Shown: positions 42,832-54,315 of the stretch, piece after piece | Layout of the letters: each line of letters begins with the position of its first letter | Numbering within the stretch: the stretch's first letter is position 1 | DNA from: Pohlia nutans | Taxonomy: Eukaryota > Streptophyta > Bryopsida > Bryales > Mniaceae | Direction of reading: 5' to 3' | DNA length: 64,000 nucleotides | Assembly (NCBI GenBank): GCA_022496805.1 | Contig: CM040090.1 | Coordinates: forward strand, 7,248,001-7,312,000 | The notes under the pieces: generated by a model | The model's database searches: none | What the model was told of the DNA's origin: nothing | Seen by the model: the letters and a program-made list of their open reading frames with translations, nothing else | Position numbers and translations under genes: made by a program

Positions 42832-45800
42832 TGTGATGGTGCTGTGGAAGCATGCAATAGTCTGATCTTGCAAGACTTGCAGAGCTTGCAGATGGTTGAC
42901 ACACCGGGGAGGCTTGTATTGCGATGGCGATGCGCCTCTCTTCACTGCGGCATTCATCACCTTGATGAACGTGCCCTCCCTCACGATGCGAAGCTCCAGT
43001 GGCCCGATGGAACCTCCGCGCCGGCATCTCCGGTACGAGGAATTGAAGCTGCCATCCAGACTATTGACGCACTTCTGCAATAAGTCGTGCTCCAAGTCCC
43101 TGTATGTCAGACTTAGTCAATCAATACCATCAACACAATACCAACCGTAACCAGACACCGGCTAGTAGGAAATGTGTCGCTTTTCACTTACTATAAATGA
43201 AAAAGAAACGAAACCTACCAAGCACATGGGTTGTGTCAATGTTGGTGAGTAGTTTTGGTCACAAGAAGACAAAAATATAGGTATAATATTTCAGTACTGT
43301 TCACTGTTTCCACAAAGAGGGGAATGAAAAACTACATATTTGCTACTAGTGATACCATTGTTGCAATGAAATTCGTTTCCTAAAATTCGAGGAGTCCTCT
43401 TAATTGGGATCGATCTGCACTTTCAACTTACCAATTGTTGCATCTAGGTAGTTGAAAATGATGATTTTACAAGAAAAAGAAAAAGAATTTACAAATAAGT
43501 CCTGGAAAAAGTCAAGGTGTAGGAAACTTTGCTTTGGAGGAGGAAACTAGATGTCCTATAGACTTGTAATCCAATATCTGTAATTACTCTATTACATTTG
43601 GAGGCAATAGGAAAGCAATTTTATGGGATGGTTTCAGAACAAAAATGGGTGAAGGGATGAAATTGGGTGTTGGGTTGTACCTGCTATCCACCATCTCCCA
43701 GAAGAGGATGTATCGTCCAGGCAAGGGAGAGAAACCAGTAGTGCTTGTGTAATCGGAGAGTTCCATAGTGGAGGTCTCTCTCAGAAGCGCCGCGGCTTTG
43801 CTGACAGCAGCTTGCATCTCCTCCTCGTCTGTGTTTTCCTCATGCACGCTGAGAACCACGTTCTTGCGTCGCACAAATGCAAACACGGGCACAGTGTTGC
43901 GGAAGCTCATCACTTTTATCACGTCGCCCACGCGGTACCTATAAAAACCTGGTCACAAACAACCCCGTGCGGTCACGAAGAAGTCCAAGTTTTTCCATGA
44001 ACCAAAATGACGTGTAAATAAAGATTGTCATATACCACAGACTGAGTACCATAAACCATCATGAAATCTACAATCAAAAACTAAACAAGAACGCATAATA
44101 TACATACTCTCAAGTCACTTGGCAAAGAATGTTAAGTCAAGGGAGCTTCTCCACCTAATACCCCTAAGCCTTAGTTGAATGAAGTACTAAATGAATGAAG
44201 AATCCCTAAACTAAAATAGAGTACATAAACTAATGTAGTCTACAAACACATCCATCCGATGTAGTTTGGCACTCGATGCTGCATCACAATGATCACATGA
44301 CACTAAGTACTAGGTAACATGATTGAATGAAGAGCCCAATTATGAAAAACAGAGCATCATTCCATAAAAACATGACATCACTTGTCTAAAGCTTCAGCTA
44401 GTTAGTTCAATTACACCAATTATTGCCATTATTGTGAGTCACACTAATTCAATATTCTCATCATAATCGTGGTATTAGAACAAAGTGTGACTCACAATAA
44501 TTGAGAATTCTCATAGTGAGTAGTGAAAATTATGTGTAAAGTCTCACACTAATTGAAGGTTGGTAGGAAATCTCACACTAATTCTGTGACTCACAGTAAT
44601 GGCAATAATCGGCGTAGTTAGTTCATTTGTTTTCTTGAATTTGGCAATGGAGGTGCTCCGAAACATACCATATGATCATTGGTGCCGCTACAAGCATAGC
44701 CATTGTTTCGCACTCTGGAAGATCTTGATCATTGTCACTTTTCATTGTACACGCTTGTCTTACATGACGAATCACACTCACCGAATTCAACCAAAAAAAT
44801 TGGTGAGTGCGAAGTGGCGCCGTTTCACAGGAGTGAAAAGCTACGCCTTCTCCTTGTAGTGTGCAAGCTCATATATGGGTGGAAATGGGTGAATGAGCAG
44901 GGATGATGGGATACTTACCGGTGGCATTCGTGACGACAATCTCGTATTGTTTCCCCACTTGGAGATCACAAGCCTCCAAAACTTGAACCTTGTCACACTC
45001 GTGATCATCCACGGGGAGAAATTCGTAGTACGCCTTTTCCGGCCACAGCATGTAGGTGATGTTTTCCGGAGCGCAGTTCATGTCGGGGTTGAGCCCAATC
45101 ACCCCGTTCTCCGATGCAACATAAGCAGGCGAGATGGTGGGCAGATGCCCAGCGAAGAATGTCACGGCGGGCGCGTACTGCGCCATGCTCCCCGAGAGCA
45201 CGCAGCCCACGTAACGCGCGTTCGGAAACAGGCGCGGCAGAATGCCGTGCCAATGCGAGCCGCATTCCCTGGCGACTTTGCTCGCCGCGTCGGGACTCGC
45301 CCGCAGCGTCCTCTCCACCGCGGCTCGCAACGCCGGGTCCGTCACGATGGCCGCGTTTACCGTGCCGGTGCGGATATCCTCCGCGATCTCTCGCCACTGT
45401 CGCTGCAGCGCGCGCACGGCGGCCACCACGATGGCCGCGAACACGCCGAACACTTTCACGATCTCCGGCGCTCGCGCTAGCGCGCACAGGAGGTGACAGT
45501 AGATTCCCTGGTGAATGTCCTCGCACAGTATCACTTCGTCCGGGACGCAGTACTCGTCGGTTGCGCCCCGCTCTCGGTGCCGGAACCGTGCGCTTCGGTA
45601 CAGATTGGTCGTCATGGCGCCCGCTCTCAGTCCCGACCGCGTCTGCTCGTGCTTCCCCGCAAACGCCAGGTTCAGTGACTTCCCATCCTGGAATCCCGGA
45701 AACAGTCGGCGGTAGATCGCATTCGCGTACGCACGGAAGAAGATTTGATCCTCGAACATTCTTCCTGTCGTCGGTATGTACTTTGGTTTGCCACCTGTGG

Positions 45801-46663
45801 TCCCTGAGCTGCATCAACCCGTATGTACTCAATCAAACTCTGAAACGAAGTCAATCAACTAGTTTGAAAACCATTCAAATTGCTAGCCTGATTCACTAAA
45901 ACGCAAACATGATCATACCGAACCCATTTTCGATAGATTTTCAAATCTATTTCAAACGATCTATTTTAAATCTGTTTCTTGCAGCAACGTACCATCTCTT
46001 CATAGCTCGTGATTTGTAATTCTATAGTGTAACTTTGAGCATGACATGGATTTGTGAAGAGAATCATTCTCACTGATTCTGAAGAGTTCAGATATTTTCA
46101 TAGGAACAGTATTTTTGGTTACAGTGTAGGATTGAACAGCAATGTAGAAACGTTTCTGACGATCTAAAGATTGTAAAGGCAAAAGGCGTTTTCGATTGTG
46201 TCTAAGTGGCTCCAAGCAGAGGAGAAAATGAATCAAGACAATGAAGGGAGGGATTGGAGGACCTGAAATTGAACTGGGTGATGGGGTCGACGGTGAAGAT
46301 GGGAGCGTGGGACTCGCCATTGACCAAGCGCAGGATATCAGCTTCCATGTCGCCATAGCTCACAATGGGCACACACTTGCGGAAGCTGTGGACGTCGGTG
46401 CGTCCGTTCAAGCCGTGGCGTTGCAGGTACTCCGTGCCTGCTTGGAGCTCCAGAATCTCCCGGAGCTTGGCGTGCTGGATGAACATGACGTCTTCGCCCA
46501 ACAGGTCCAGAAACGCCTCGGTGTCGAATTCAGGAGCGGTGGTGTCGATGCCGCGCTTCGATGGCATCACGAACGGAACGCCCTTCTCATGCAGTTGCAG
46601 ACGCGACTGCTTCTTCACCGGAGCCTCGCTCTCGGCTGGCTCATTGGCCATGGATGGCGCCAT
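42826..46663 (-). CDS. GH3-family acyl-amido synthetase
   Basis: GH3 enzymes adenylate carboxylic acids such as indole-3-acetic or jasmonic acid and conjugate them to amino acids, controlling free hormone levels in the cytosol. Four minus-strand exons: 46663-46263, 45808-44919, 43948-43681, 43099-42826. Phases agree and the product is 610 residues, a normal length. Seen: the ATP-binding motif SSGTTGGKPKYIPTT from residue 134, EDIRTGTVNAAIVTDPALR, MAQYAPAVTFFAGHLPTISP, VASENGVIGLNP (where seed-plant members usually show YASSE), YYEFLPV, GFYRYRVGDVIKV (about 431-443), and the C-terminal IGPLELRIVREGTFIKVMN, KRGASPSQYKPPRCV. Exon 2 is strikingly GC-rich. Intron 1 uses a weak donor, AG|GTCCTC. 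The stop TAG at 42828-42826 lies inside a CACTA MITE. The substrate cannot be read from sequence. Confidence 0.9.
43162..43351. mobile_element. CACTA-type MITE, family M copy 3, in the last GH3 intron
   Basis: The left end CTAGTAGGAAATGTG lacks its first bases; the right end is TTTGCTACTAGTG. The interior GGTCACAAGAAGACAAAAAT and TGTTTCCACAAAGA match the family. It is inverted relative to copy 2, about 330 bp away. Confidence 0.8.
44410..44614. mobile_element. Inverted-repeat element in GH3 intron 2
   Basis: About 30-bp ends (ATTATTGCCATTATTGTGAG at left, CTCACAGTAATGGCAATAAT at right) flank about 200 bp. An 11-bp direct repeat TAGTTAGTTCA lies on both sides (44399-44409, 44615-44625), compatible with a MULE-type duplication. 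Confidence 0.65.
44686..44861. mobile_element. CACTA-type MITE, second subfamily, in GH3 intron 2
   Basis: 176 bp, left end CGCTACAAGCATAGC (one change from CACTACAAG) and right end TCTCCTTGTAGTG, TGC at 44683-44685 and 44862-44864. Its sister copy is at 53999-54186. Confidence 0.82.
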
Positions 46664-47930
46664 CTTTACTCTGATCGAGATGCAGCATTCAGCAAATCAT
46701 GGTCAACTAGAGCTCGTAACCAGACTCATCATTCATGGCTATGCCTACTGAATCGCAATTGATCAGATCCGAGCATGTACAACCACAGCTTCAGCAATTG
46801 TGTTATCAAATACTCAGCTGGAGACAGTCAACTAAACAATGTCCAGCCAGGGTTTAGTGAGCATCACCACGAACCTGTGATCGAACACGAATCTGTGATA
46901 GAATACAGTTTATTAATTGACCAAGTACGTATCAAGAGCGATTACTAGTGTTGCCGGGGTTGATCACCAAAACATGAACGACGAGTCCACATCGAACAAC
47001 CTGGAAGCGAAGATGGTGGTTCTAATTGTGCAATGAGCATCTTCCTAAAGACAGACAGTGAGATTCAATTATCGTACGCGCATTAGCTGCGTCAGCTACG
47101 AGGACTACTAGTTACTGAGGTTGTGCAAGTGCCTTGCAACTGATCGACTGACAGACGCAGTGGTCGCGAGCTGACTGAGTATGTACGGGGACTGTCTAGA
47201 TAATATAAAGTAGAGAAGAGAACATTTCTGAAGCTTACTGGAGCATGCCTGCATCACCTGCATGTTCTGCATGCAGCGACGCGCACCGCAGTTACATAAC
47301 TTAGCAGGAGGACTGGTCGTCATGATCAAGTGCAGACTGCTACACCACGCCGGCCTGCATCATACGTATCTACGGACTCAGGATACGTACGTACCAAGGT
47401 TACAATGAACATGCGTTTTGCGTGTGCCATTTCGGTGTTTCCTGCTCTGACTCCCAGTGCAGTATCAACCAGTGATCCCAAAACTGACTGAAATTAGCTG
47501 GATCTCTACCAAACAAAATTCTTGTGCTATTGGAGTTATCCGCAAAGTGCTCTACAGTTGGGTGACTGGACCATAGTTTTTGAAAAAAGAGGTTGAGAGC
47601 ACAATAAAAGTAGACATGTCAGATGCTGTAAATAAACTAGAGGTTTGAAGTTTCAAGACACCAAAAACGGTGCCCAAAAACTTCCCAACCTTAGTTTCTA
47701 TTCTTGTGGATTCTCTGTCACATGGGCTTCTTTGGCTTGACACGTATCTACATGGAGTGGGTCTTCCTTGGATCTATTTAAAAAAAATCAAAGTTCATTC
47801 ACTGAAATAGAAAAACCAGTAATGACAGACCCTGACAGCTCCACCACGGGCCAATTTTCAAATCCCAAGGAAATGATCAAAGTCAGGCTCTAAACCCCCT
47901 TGAATTTGCGGAAAACTCTATTATCCCCTA
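46664..47930. other. Upstream region of the GH3 gene
   Basis: This holds the probable promoter and leader. No repeat with clear ends is seen. It is less AT-rich than distal DNA. Confidence 0.45.
46821..46826 (-). promoter_or_regulatory. TGTCTC auxin-response element core upstream of GH3
   Basis: In gene orientation this hexamer reads TGTCTC, about 158 bp before the ATG. GH3 promoters are the classic location of this ARF-binding site. A single 6-mer is weak evidence; TGTCTT around 47047 could be a second half-site. Confidence 0.4.
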
Positions 47931-47934
47931 AACG

Positions 47935-48164
47935 CTCCAGCGTCTAGAAACTGGATCACGAACAGATTTGAAATCTTGTAACTTTCTCATACAACCTCAG
48001 ATGATTTTCATCTAAGTCACTTCTGAAAGCCTATTAAATTCTTTATTGTGATGTTGAGCTATTGATAATATTGGAGAGGCCTTCAACTGCTAGTATGTCA
48101 AATTTGTTGGGTAGATTTTATGCTTGCAATGGTCTTCTGTGCAAAGGGTTGGTACGTTTGGGGG
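47935..48164. mobile_element. TTAA-type MITE, family C copy 3
   Basis: 230 bp, ends CCCCTAAACGCTCC and GGTACGTTTGGGGG. The flanks TTAT and TTAG are each one change from TTAA. It is internally deleted compared with copy 1. Confidence 0.72.
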
Positions 48165-48582
48165 TTAGTACATTGTTAGTATAAATAGTCATTAGCAAAA
48201 AATTGACAATTTTTATAAGTCAATAGACAATTTGCTACGTTATTTACTTTGGAGGTAGCATCAATAACAATCAATTAAGGTATCATTAATACTTGTCAAC
48301 TAATAAGAACTCCCTAAATATATTTTGTAAGAATAATTTTGTCTTTACTTTTTTACTTCTACATACTTGAGTAGCAAAAGTAGCTGACGTTCTGCATGGA
48401 TGGTAGCATATTGCACTAAATACCACAAAGTAGTCATGGGATCACTGGTATCAACGCCAAGTTGTAGCATCAATGCTAAGTTACCACTGTCTCTTGACCA
48501 CACATTTTGACACTAAAGAGGAGGCCACCTTACGAGCAAGCTTCAGAAAATGAAACAAAACCAAGAGGAACAATCTAATTAA
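48165..48582. other. Gene-free stretch
   Basis: Nothing recognised. Confidence 0.4.
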
Positions 48583-49142
48583 CCCCCTAAACATCCTCAC
48601 CCTTGTGCAATTAGGGCAATTTTGAAAAGATGAATCATAAAATGGATGTATGAATAAAAGTTATACATTATGAATTTTAGATTCGAATATCCATTTAGTT
48701 GAATCTAAGATTGCTATCACCAATATTTTTGAATAAGATTTGAAACTCAAAATTCAAATTCTTTTGTAATTTGATTACGAATTAGATACCCGAGAAGATA
48801 TTGACAATCTAAGAATGAAATTTTTTGTGATGGCTTGAAATGTAATACTCCAACTGTAGTGGTTTTTGAAGATTTTTTTGTTACTTGAGATTTGATGAGT
48901 TGACTTTTTCATGAGCACTTTTACATTGAAATCTTCAAAAAAATTGGTGGAACAATGTGGCATGAATTGAGGCATAAAATTTTCACAAAACATTCCTTTT
49001 CTAATCAGATCACACATGCATGAAGCTTACTTCTTATAAAAATGTAGTAAAAAACCCACATTGCAAAAAGTGCATGATGGATGAAAAAACAAAGTTCAAA
49101 TCTGCTCATCTTCCAAAAACCGGATGGTTAGACGTTTAGCGG
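48583..49142. mobile_element. TTAA-flanked MITE, family F copy 2
   Basis: 560 bp, TTAA at 48579-48582 and 49143-49146, ends CCCCCTAAACATCC and GGATGGTTAGACGTTTAGCGG. The right TTAA is shared with the adjoining family A element. Confidence 0.8.
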
Positions 49143-49146
49143 TTAA

Positions 49147-49949
49147 CCCTTTAGTGCCCAGCAAACCACATTATGGTCACTACAACGGCCGAAATGCAAT
49201 TAGCAGAGAATCCGTGAAGAATTGGAACTTCAGTTTTGAAGTTTAGATTTGCCCACATACATTACGCACCTTCTAGAAAAAGAAATTTTCAATTTCGAAT
49301 TGTACAACTATCAAAATACCTATCAACAAAACCCGAAAATACTGCAAATACTTGAAAATACAGTAAATACTTACAAAAATAAACATATATATTGTGTAGT
49401 ATTTCTTGTGTTTGGAAGTTTGTTATCTTGTTTTATTTTTTGGATTGTGTTCTCTTCTTCATCTTCCATTAGTGTGTGTAATCCGATCTTGACTAATGTA
49501 CCCACTCCTGTCAATTTTCAACGTATAAAATTTTGTCCTAAACCGTACATGGACAAGTCACTTTCACTTATAAATCTCACAATAATTATGTGTGAGTCTA
49601 TTTTTGATATGAAAGATTGCAACGGAGAGGTGTTGATGTAGGGCATAGCTGCACTTCTTTGCTTTTATTTTTGAAAATTTACCTCAAATTATATTTAACT
49701 TTGAAGTCACACACCCCCCAAAATCTCGTTTTTGAGCGTGCATTATACAATTCAAATACATACTATAATCTTCCGATCCCACCATCGGATGATTCTCAAA
49801 TTTTAATAAAATGTGTGCTCTCGAGTTGAGAATAGAATTGTACGGTTACTTTCTAATTTAACCCATTCTATTTCTGGTAGTCTCAACCACAGTGGAAAAA
49901 TCTACTGAAATCGTGGGCTCTGAGCTATAGTACCCTGGGCACTAAAGGG
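49147..49949. mobile_element. TTAA-flanked MITE, family A copy 2
   Basis: 803 bp, TTAA at 49143-49146 and 49950-49953, ends CCCTTTAGTGCCCAG and GGGCACTAAAGGG. It is nearly identical to copy 1 (4918-5718), in the same orientation. Confidence 0.88.
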
Positions 49950-50069
49950 TTAAACATGCACAAGGTTGGAATACTACAAACTGGAAATAGAATGAACTTC
50001 AAAGGGTTCAAATAGTTCTCGTGGAAGAAAATAATAACAGTGCATGCATCGACCCAATAACTCACATTT

Positions 50070-50190
50070 GACAATTAGTTAATCGCTAAATGTCGAGCTA
50101 ATAACTAATTGTCACATGTGAGCTGAGACATTTAGCGACTAACTATTAACTTTTATGTCACATTTAGTTAATCGCTAAATGTCTTAGCTC
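50070..50190. repeat. Inverted and direct repeats of TTAGTTAATCGCTAAATGTC
   Basis: The 20-mer occurs at about 50086 and again at about 50166. Between them is an inverted version (GACATTTAGCGACTAAC) and an inverted CAATTAGTTA/TAACTAATTG pair. It can fold into alternative hairpins. Probably nested MITE ends. Confidence 0.7.
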
Positions 50191-50194
50191 ACCC

Positions 50195-50750
50195 CTCTCC
50201 GAATTCGACATTTTTGCAAAGATGCATCATAAAATGCAACTAAGAGGGATATTTTGAACTTGATGTATGAATAAAAGTTGTACATTTTAGATTTTAGATT
50301 CTATCTATGTACAATTAGATCTGCGATTGCTATCACCAATATTTTTGTATAAAATTTGAAACTTGAAAATCAAAAATATTTTGTAATTCAATTACGAATA
50401 AGATGTTGGTAATCTGTGGATGAAATCTGTTGCGATGGATTGAAATGTAATAATTATTCTAAGTGTAGTGATCTTTTTGAGATTTTTTTGTTGCTTAATT
50501 TTATGAGTTGAATTTTAAGGAACATATTTAGACTAAAATCTTTTGAAATTTTTGGTGCATCATTGCAACATGAAATGAGGCATAAAAGTTTCACAAACCA
50601 TCTTCTTTTTAATCGGATTACAAATGCATGAAGCTATTTTACCATAGAATTCTCTAGTATTTTTTTCCCTTGCAAAAAGTGCACAATGGATGAAAAATGT
50701 GGATGAAATCTATACATCTTTCAAAACATGGACATTTGGGCAGTTAGGAA
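50195..50750. mobile_element. TTAA-type MITE, family F copy 4
   Basis: The interior (GATGCATCATAAAATGCAAC, GCTATCACCAATATTTTTGT) matches copies 1 and 2. The right end GGGCAGTTAGGAA is followed by TTAA (50751-50754). The left end is eroded against the repeats at 50070-50190. Confidence 0.65.
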
Positions 50751-50904
50751 TTAATCTTTAAATGCCCCGTAGGGTTTTCTTTGTGTTTTGAGAGCCATTT
50801 TCATCTTCGTATTTTCACTTCTTTGAGATTCGTTTTTGTTTCTTTTTATGAGTATACCAAAAGGAAGCCAAAGGTGTTGAATTTTACCCCAATTGACCAT
50901 TTAA

Positions 50905-51446
50905 CCCCTAAGTGACGGATCAACCATTTTATGGTCTCTGTCCTTTTTTTACGGGCTGCCCAAAATAGAAAAACTATTTTTATAGAAAATAAAAAATATT
51001 TTAAAATAGGGAATCAAGTATACTTTCCAACCCACTTTGAATCATGTCAATCCGAGTTAAACTCCATGTGGGAGAAAATTTAAAAAAAAAACACTTCTAC
51101 ATTGGCTAGTGTTAGAAAACTTACTATTTGGGGAAAGTAATGATGTTCTCTCCTTTGAAAAAATTGCAATTTTTGATTTTAGAATAGAATGTCTAGTTTT
51201 AACAAATCATACAAAATTTCAAATTCTAAAAATAAAATTTGTAATTCTTATAAATATTTGAAGTTAAATGCTTCTAAATTCATTATGAGATGATAAAAAG
51301 CTATTTTTAAAAAATTTGACTGTATGGATAATTATTAAACATCAAGCTCCTCATTTTCTCTTTTGGGCCAAACTTCATCAAAGTTGAATAAGTAATTTTT
51401 TATAACACATTTATGTTTTGCCCTTACCCCCTCCGTCATTTAGGGG
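50905..51446. mobile_element. TTAA-flanked MITE, family G copy 1
   Basis: 542 bp, TTAA at 50901-50904 and 51447-51450, ends CCCCTAAGTGACGGATCAAC and CCCCCTCCGTCATTTAGGGG. It contains an intact internal TTAA (51057-51060), which in copy 3 is occupied by another element. Confidence 0.88.
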
Positions 51447-51450
51447 TTAA

Positions 51451-52059
51451 GATAATTTTTCACATTACTCTAAAGTAGGTCATCACAATATGCTCGTTCT
51501 AAATTACTATTTTGTTTTTCTCATATTTGGGAAAAAAAAGAGTCTAAAATTAGAAAATTTTGAATGAAATGGATAGGAAAATTCATTTGACACACATTTG
51601 AAAAAAACAACTTGATCAAACACAAACTCATGGACTTATGGATGGTGAAAGGATTGTTGACTTTCCATAAAGCTCCAATTTTTTGTGTTTACTTCTTACT
51701 CAATATTGACTATTTTTACAAATGAGCAACTCAATTAAATAACTAATGCAATTTAAATAGGGATTCTAGTACAACACATTGGTCAAAAATGGAATATTGG
51801 GTACTAAACTCGGGATTTTTGGTCCCAAATGGCCATCCCTAGCATGAGGGAGCTACTTGGGCGCTTAGAAGTTAAAATGGTGAAATTTCAAGAAATTGGC
51901 ATTTTTCTAGGCACCTGTAGACCTATACAAGTTCTAGGTTTTAGAGCTCTGGGCTCTCGAATGTAACTAAAACATGCCATTTTAACTAGTATCATCATAA
52001 GTTTTCAATTCCTCTTTCAAGGGATAAAAGACCAATGACAGCCTTAGGGCAAATTCAAA
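51451..52059. other. Gene-free AT-rich stretch
   Basis: Nothing recognised. Confidence 0.4.
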
Positions 52060-52285
52060 GAAGAAGAGGAACTTTGGCCGGAGGCCAACGTGAATAAAGG
52101 ATCTGTTGGGGGAAGTGCTGCTCACTGGGTCACCAGGACCGAGAGAGTGCATGCTGCCCTTGATGCCTTCTTTCGAAGGTAGGTCCTAATGTCCTATAGA
52201 AACACGACACAAGAAGGGAATGGAGGGTGGGCAAATTCACACTATGGTCAAAGGTCGAGAGGCCGTCTAAGTTTGATATCAGGTA
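52060..52285. repeat. Dispersed repeat followed by a family J fragment
   Basis: 52060-52190 resembles 39900-40020 (GTTGGGGGAAGTGCTGC, GGTAGGTCCTAA). TTCACACTATGGTCAAAGGT with CGAGAGGCCGTC at 52238-52268 is a J left-end remnant. Confidence 0.6.
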
Positions 52286-52980
52286 CTTCTATCACCAATG
52301 TGTGATGCTGTATCACTGTTTATTTTGTTTTGGTATGTGTTTCGGAGTGGTCTTGAAATGCATAGTTGCAAGCAACTGGTACGCAGTCAAACTTTGGCCT
52401 TGTGATCATATTTGTTAAAATGAGTGTTCAGTTGAGAGCCCAGAGCTCTCATAGGTATGCGGATTTGAGGTTTCAGTCAGGCAACTGAAACTGCACCAAG
52501 TTCACTGAAATTGACCATTTTGACGAATATGTACTAGATAACCGACAAGCAGCAGCAGCGGCGAGTAGGTTATCATACGTAACTGATTGTTCACTTTCCA
52601 ATCACAACCCTTGATTTGCATGATTCAAGGGCGTAGGATGCAAGTTTGAAAGAAGAGAAGGTTATGAGTTGCAACTTGTGATGGAGATGGTGACGAGTTG
52701 CCAATGGGATGAAGCCACGTTAGTGTTGAAAAGTCAACAACCAGTTATGAGTCTCACTAGCATCTTTGCTAGCCAAAAATGTGCAAGCAAACTAAGATAA
52801 TTGATGAGGAGCAGATGAAAAATAGGCTCTCGTCTATTCTTGTTTCAATCAAACTGAAAAAACCAAGCTGTAAATTGCCATACAAAAACAAGCGGAAGCT
52901 CTATCTATGATGTCCAAGGGCCCCTGAAGACTTGCCCTTTATCATGATACAATCTATTCTATAACGCAAGATGGTGCAAG
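52286..52980. other. Gene-free stretch
   Basis: No supported feature. Confidence 0.35.
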
Positions 52981-53250
52981 CACGCACGCTCCCCATGACA
53001 ATTCCGCCACAGAAAATGGTTGTGTTGGAGTGGCTTTGGCATGGGTCAACCTAGTCTATTACTGTATATAATGCACAATGATGTACTCAGGCACTAACGC
53101 GCGTACACTCCTCACGATGGTTCCGCCATTGGAACAATTGTACTGAAGTCACTCCGACACAACACTATCTAGTCTATTGCAGAATTTAGAGTGGTACATG
53201 TATGCTCTCCACAACAGTTCCATCACTGGAATGATCATGCCGGCCGAATC
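52981..53250. repeat. Degenerate tandem repeat, about 110-bp unit
   Basis: Units starting at about 52981, 53098 and 53200 share the order ACxCTCCxCACxAxxxTTCC, xCCATTGGAA and CTAGTCTATT. The third unit is partial. Identity between units is modest. Confidence 0.55.
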
Positions 53251-53765
53251 CAATACGAATCCAATTGAATTCAATCCAGTAGAGAAATAAATCTCAATCG
53301 AATCACTGCAACACTCCTGCCATGGAGGTCGTCGGTAAAACCATAAAAATGTATCAGCAGAAAAAGAGGAGGAAATAATTCACACTCCCAATCGTTCAAG
53401 GAAATTTAGTATTGTCAGACACCAAAGGACAAAGGCATGTTCAATGGTCACCAGTGTTGTCCCAACAGCAACTTACTTCAAGGTCACTAAATATATGAAC
53501 ATAATTATACAAACATCAAGCTTTATGGATCCTCTTCTGAGATGATTATTCACAAGCCGGTCTTTGAGGTCACCTCAGTCTTATGATACCGAGATCTAAC
53601 TCAACCCCTTGATTCTGAAAAGGTCGAAATGGTTAATGTGATTCAAATTCAAAGTACGTACTTTGACATGGGTGTATATATACTGGAAATTTGAATCAGA
53701 ACTGCACGTGGGAATGCTAAGGTTGTTGAGCTCAAATCGCTCAAGCTCAGTTTGCAATGCAAGTG

Positions 53766-53958
53766 CACTAGTAGCAAACTTGTCGTTTTTCATTCCTCAT
53801 TTCGTCGGAACAGTGAATAGTACCGGAATATTATACTTACGTTTATGTCTTCTTGTGACCAAAATTATTCATCAACACTAACACACCCCATGTGCTTGGC
53901 ATCGTTTCATTTCTTTTTCATTTATAGAAAGTGAAAAACGACACATTTCCTTCTAGTG
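53766..53958. mobile_element. CACTA-type MITE, family M copy 4
   Basis: 193 bp, ends CACTAGTAGCAAACTTGTCG and CGACACATTTCCTTCTAGTG, duplication GTG at 53763-53765 and 53959-53961. It is the same length as copy 2. Confidence 0.9.
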
Positions 53959-53998
53959 GTGGTTACTAATCAAAGTTCAGATTCTAATTTCAATCTCA

Positions 53999-54186
53999 CA
54001 CTACAAGCAGAGGCGTCGTTTCTCACTTTGGAGGATCCTATCCATAGTCACTTTTCACTCTACATGCTTGTCCTACGTGACGAATCGCATTGTTCACCAA
54101 ATTCAACCAAAAAAATGGTGAGTGTGAAGTGGCGTTGTTTGACTCACAGAAGGAGTGAAAAGCGATGCCTTAGACTCCTTGTAGTG
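53999..54186. mobile_element. CACTA-type MITE, second subfamily
   Basis: 188 bp, ends CACTACAAGCAGAGGCGTCG and CTCCTTGTAGTG, duplication TCA at 53996-53998 and 54187-54189. It shares AATTCAACCAAAAAAAT and GGTGAGTG motifs with 44686-44861. Confidence 0.88.
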
Positions 54187-54315
54187 TCATGATATGCAAC
54201 CCTACTTTCTGTGCCGCCAACTCGTTAGCCAAAATGAAACCAGTTTCAGTACGTAGAAGAGTAGGGTAGAAATCGATGACTATGATGCAATTGTGAATGA
54301 CAAGCCAATGGGTGA

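Noticed and set aside
45005..45899. Long open frames (261-275 codons) overlapping GH3 exon 2 on both strands
   Set aside because: They are produced by the high GC content of exon 2; the GH3 frame has clear conserved motifs and these do not.
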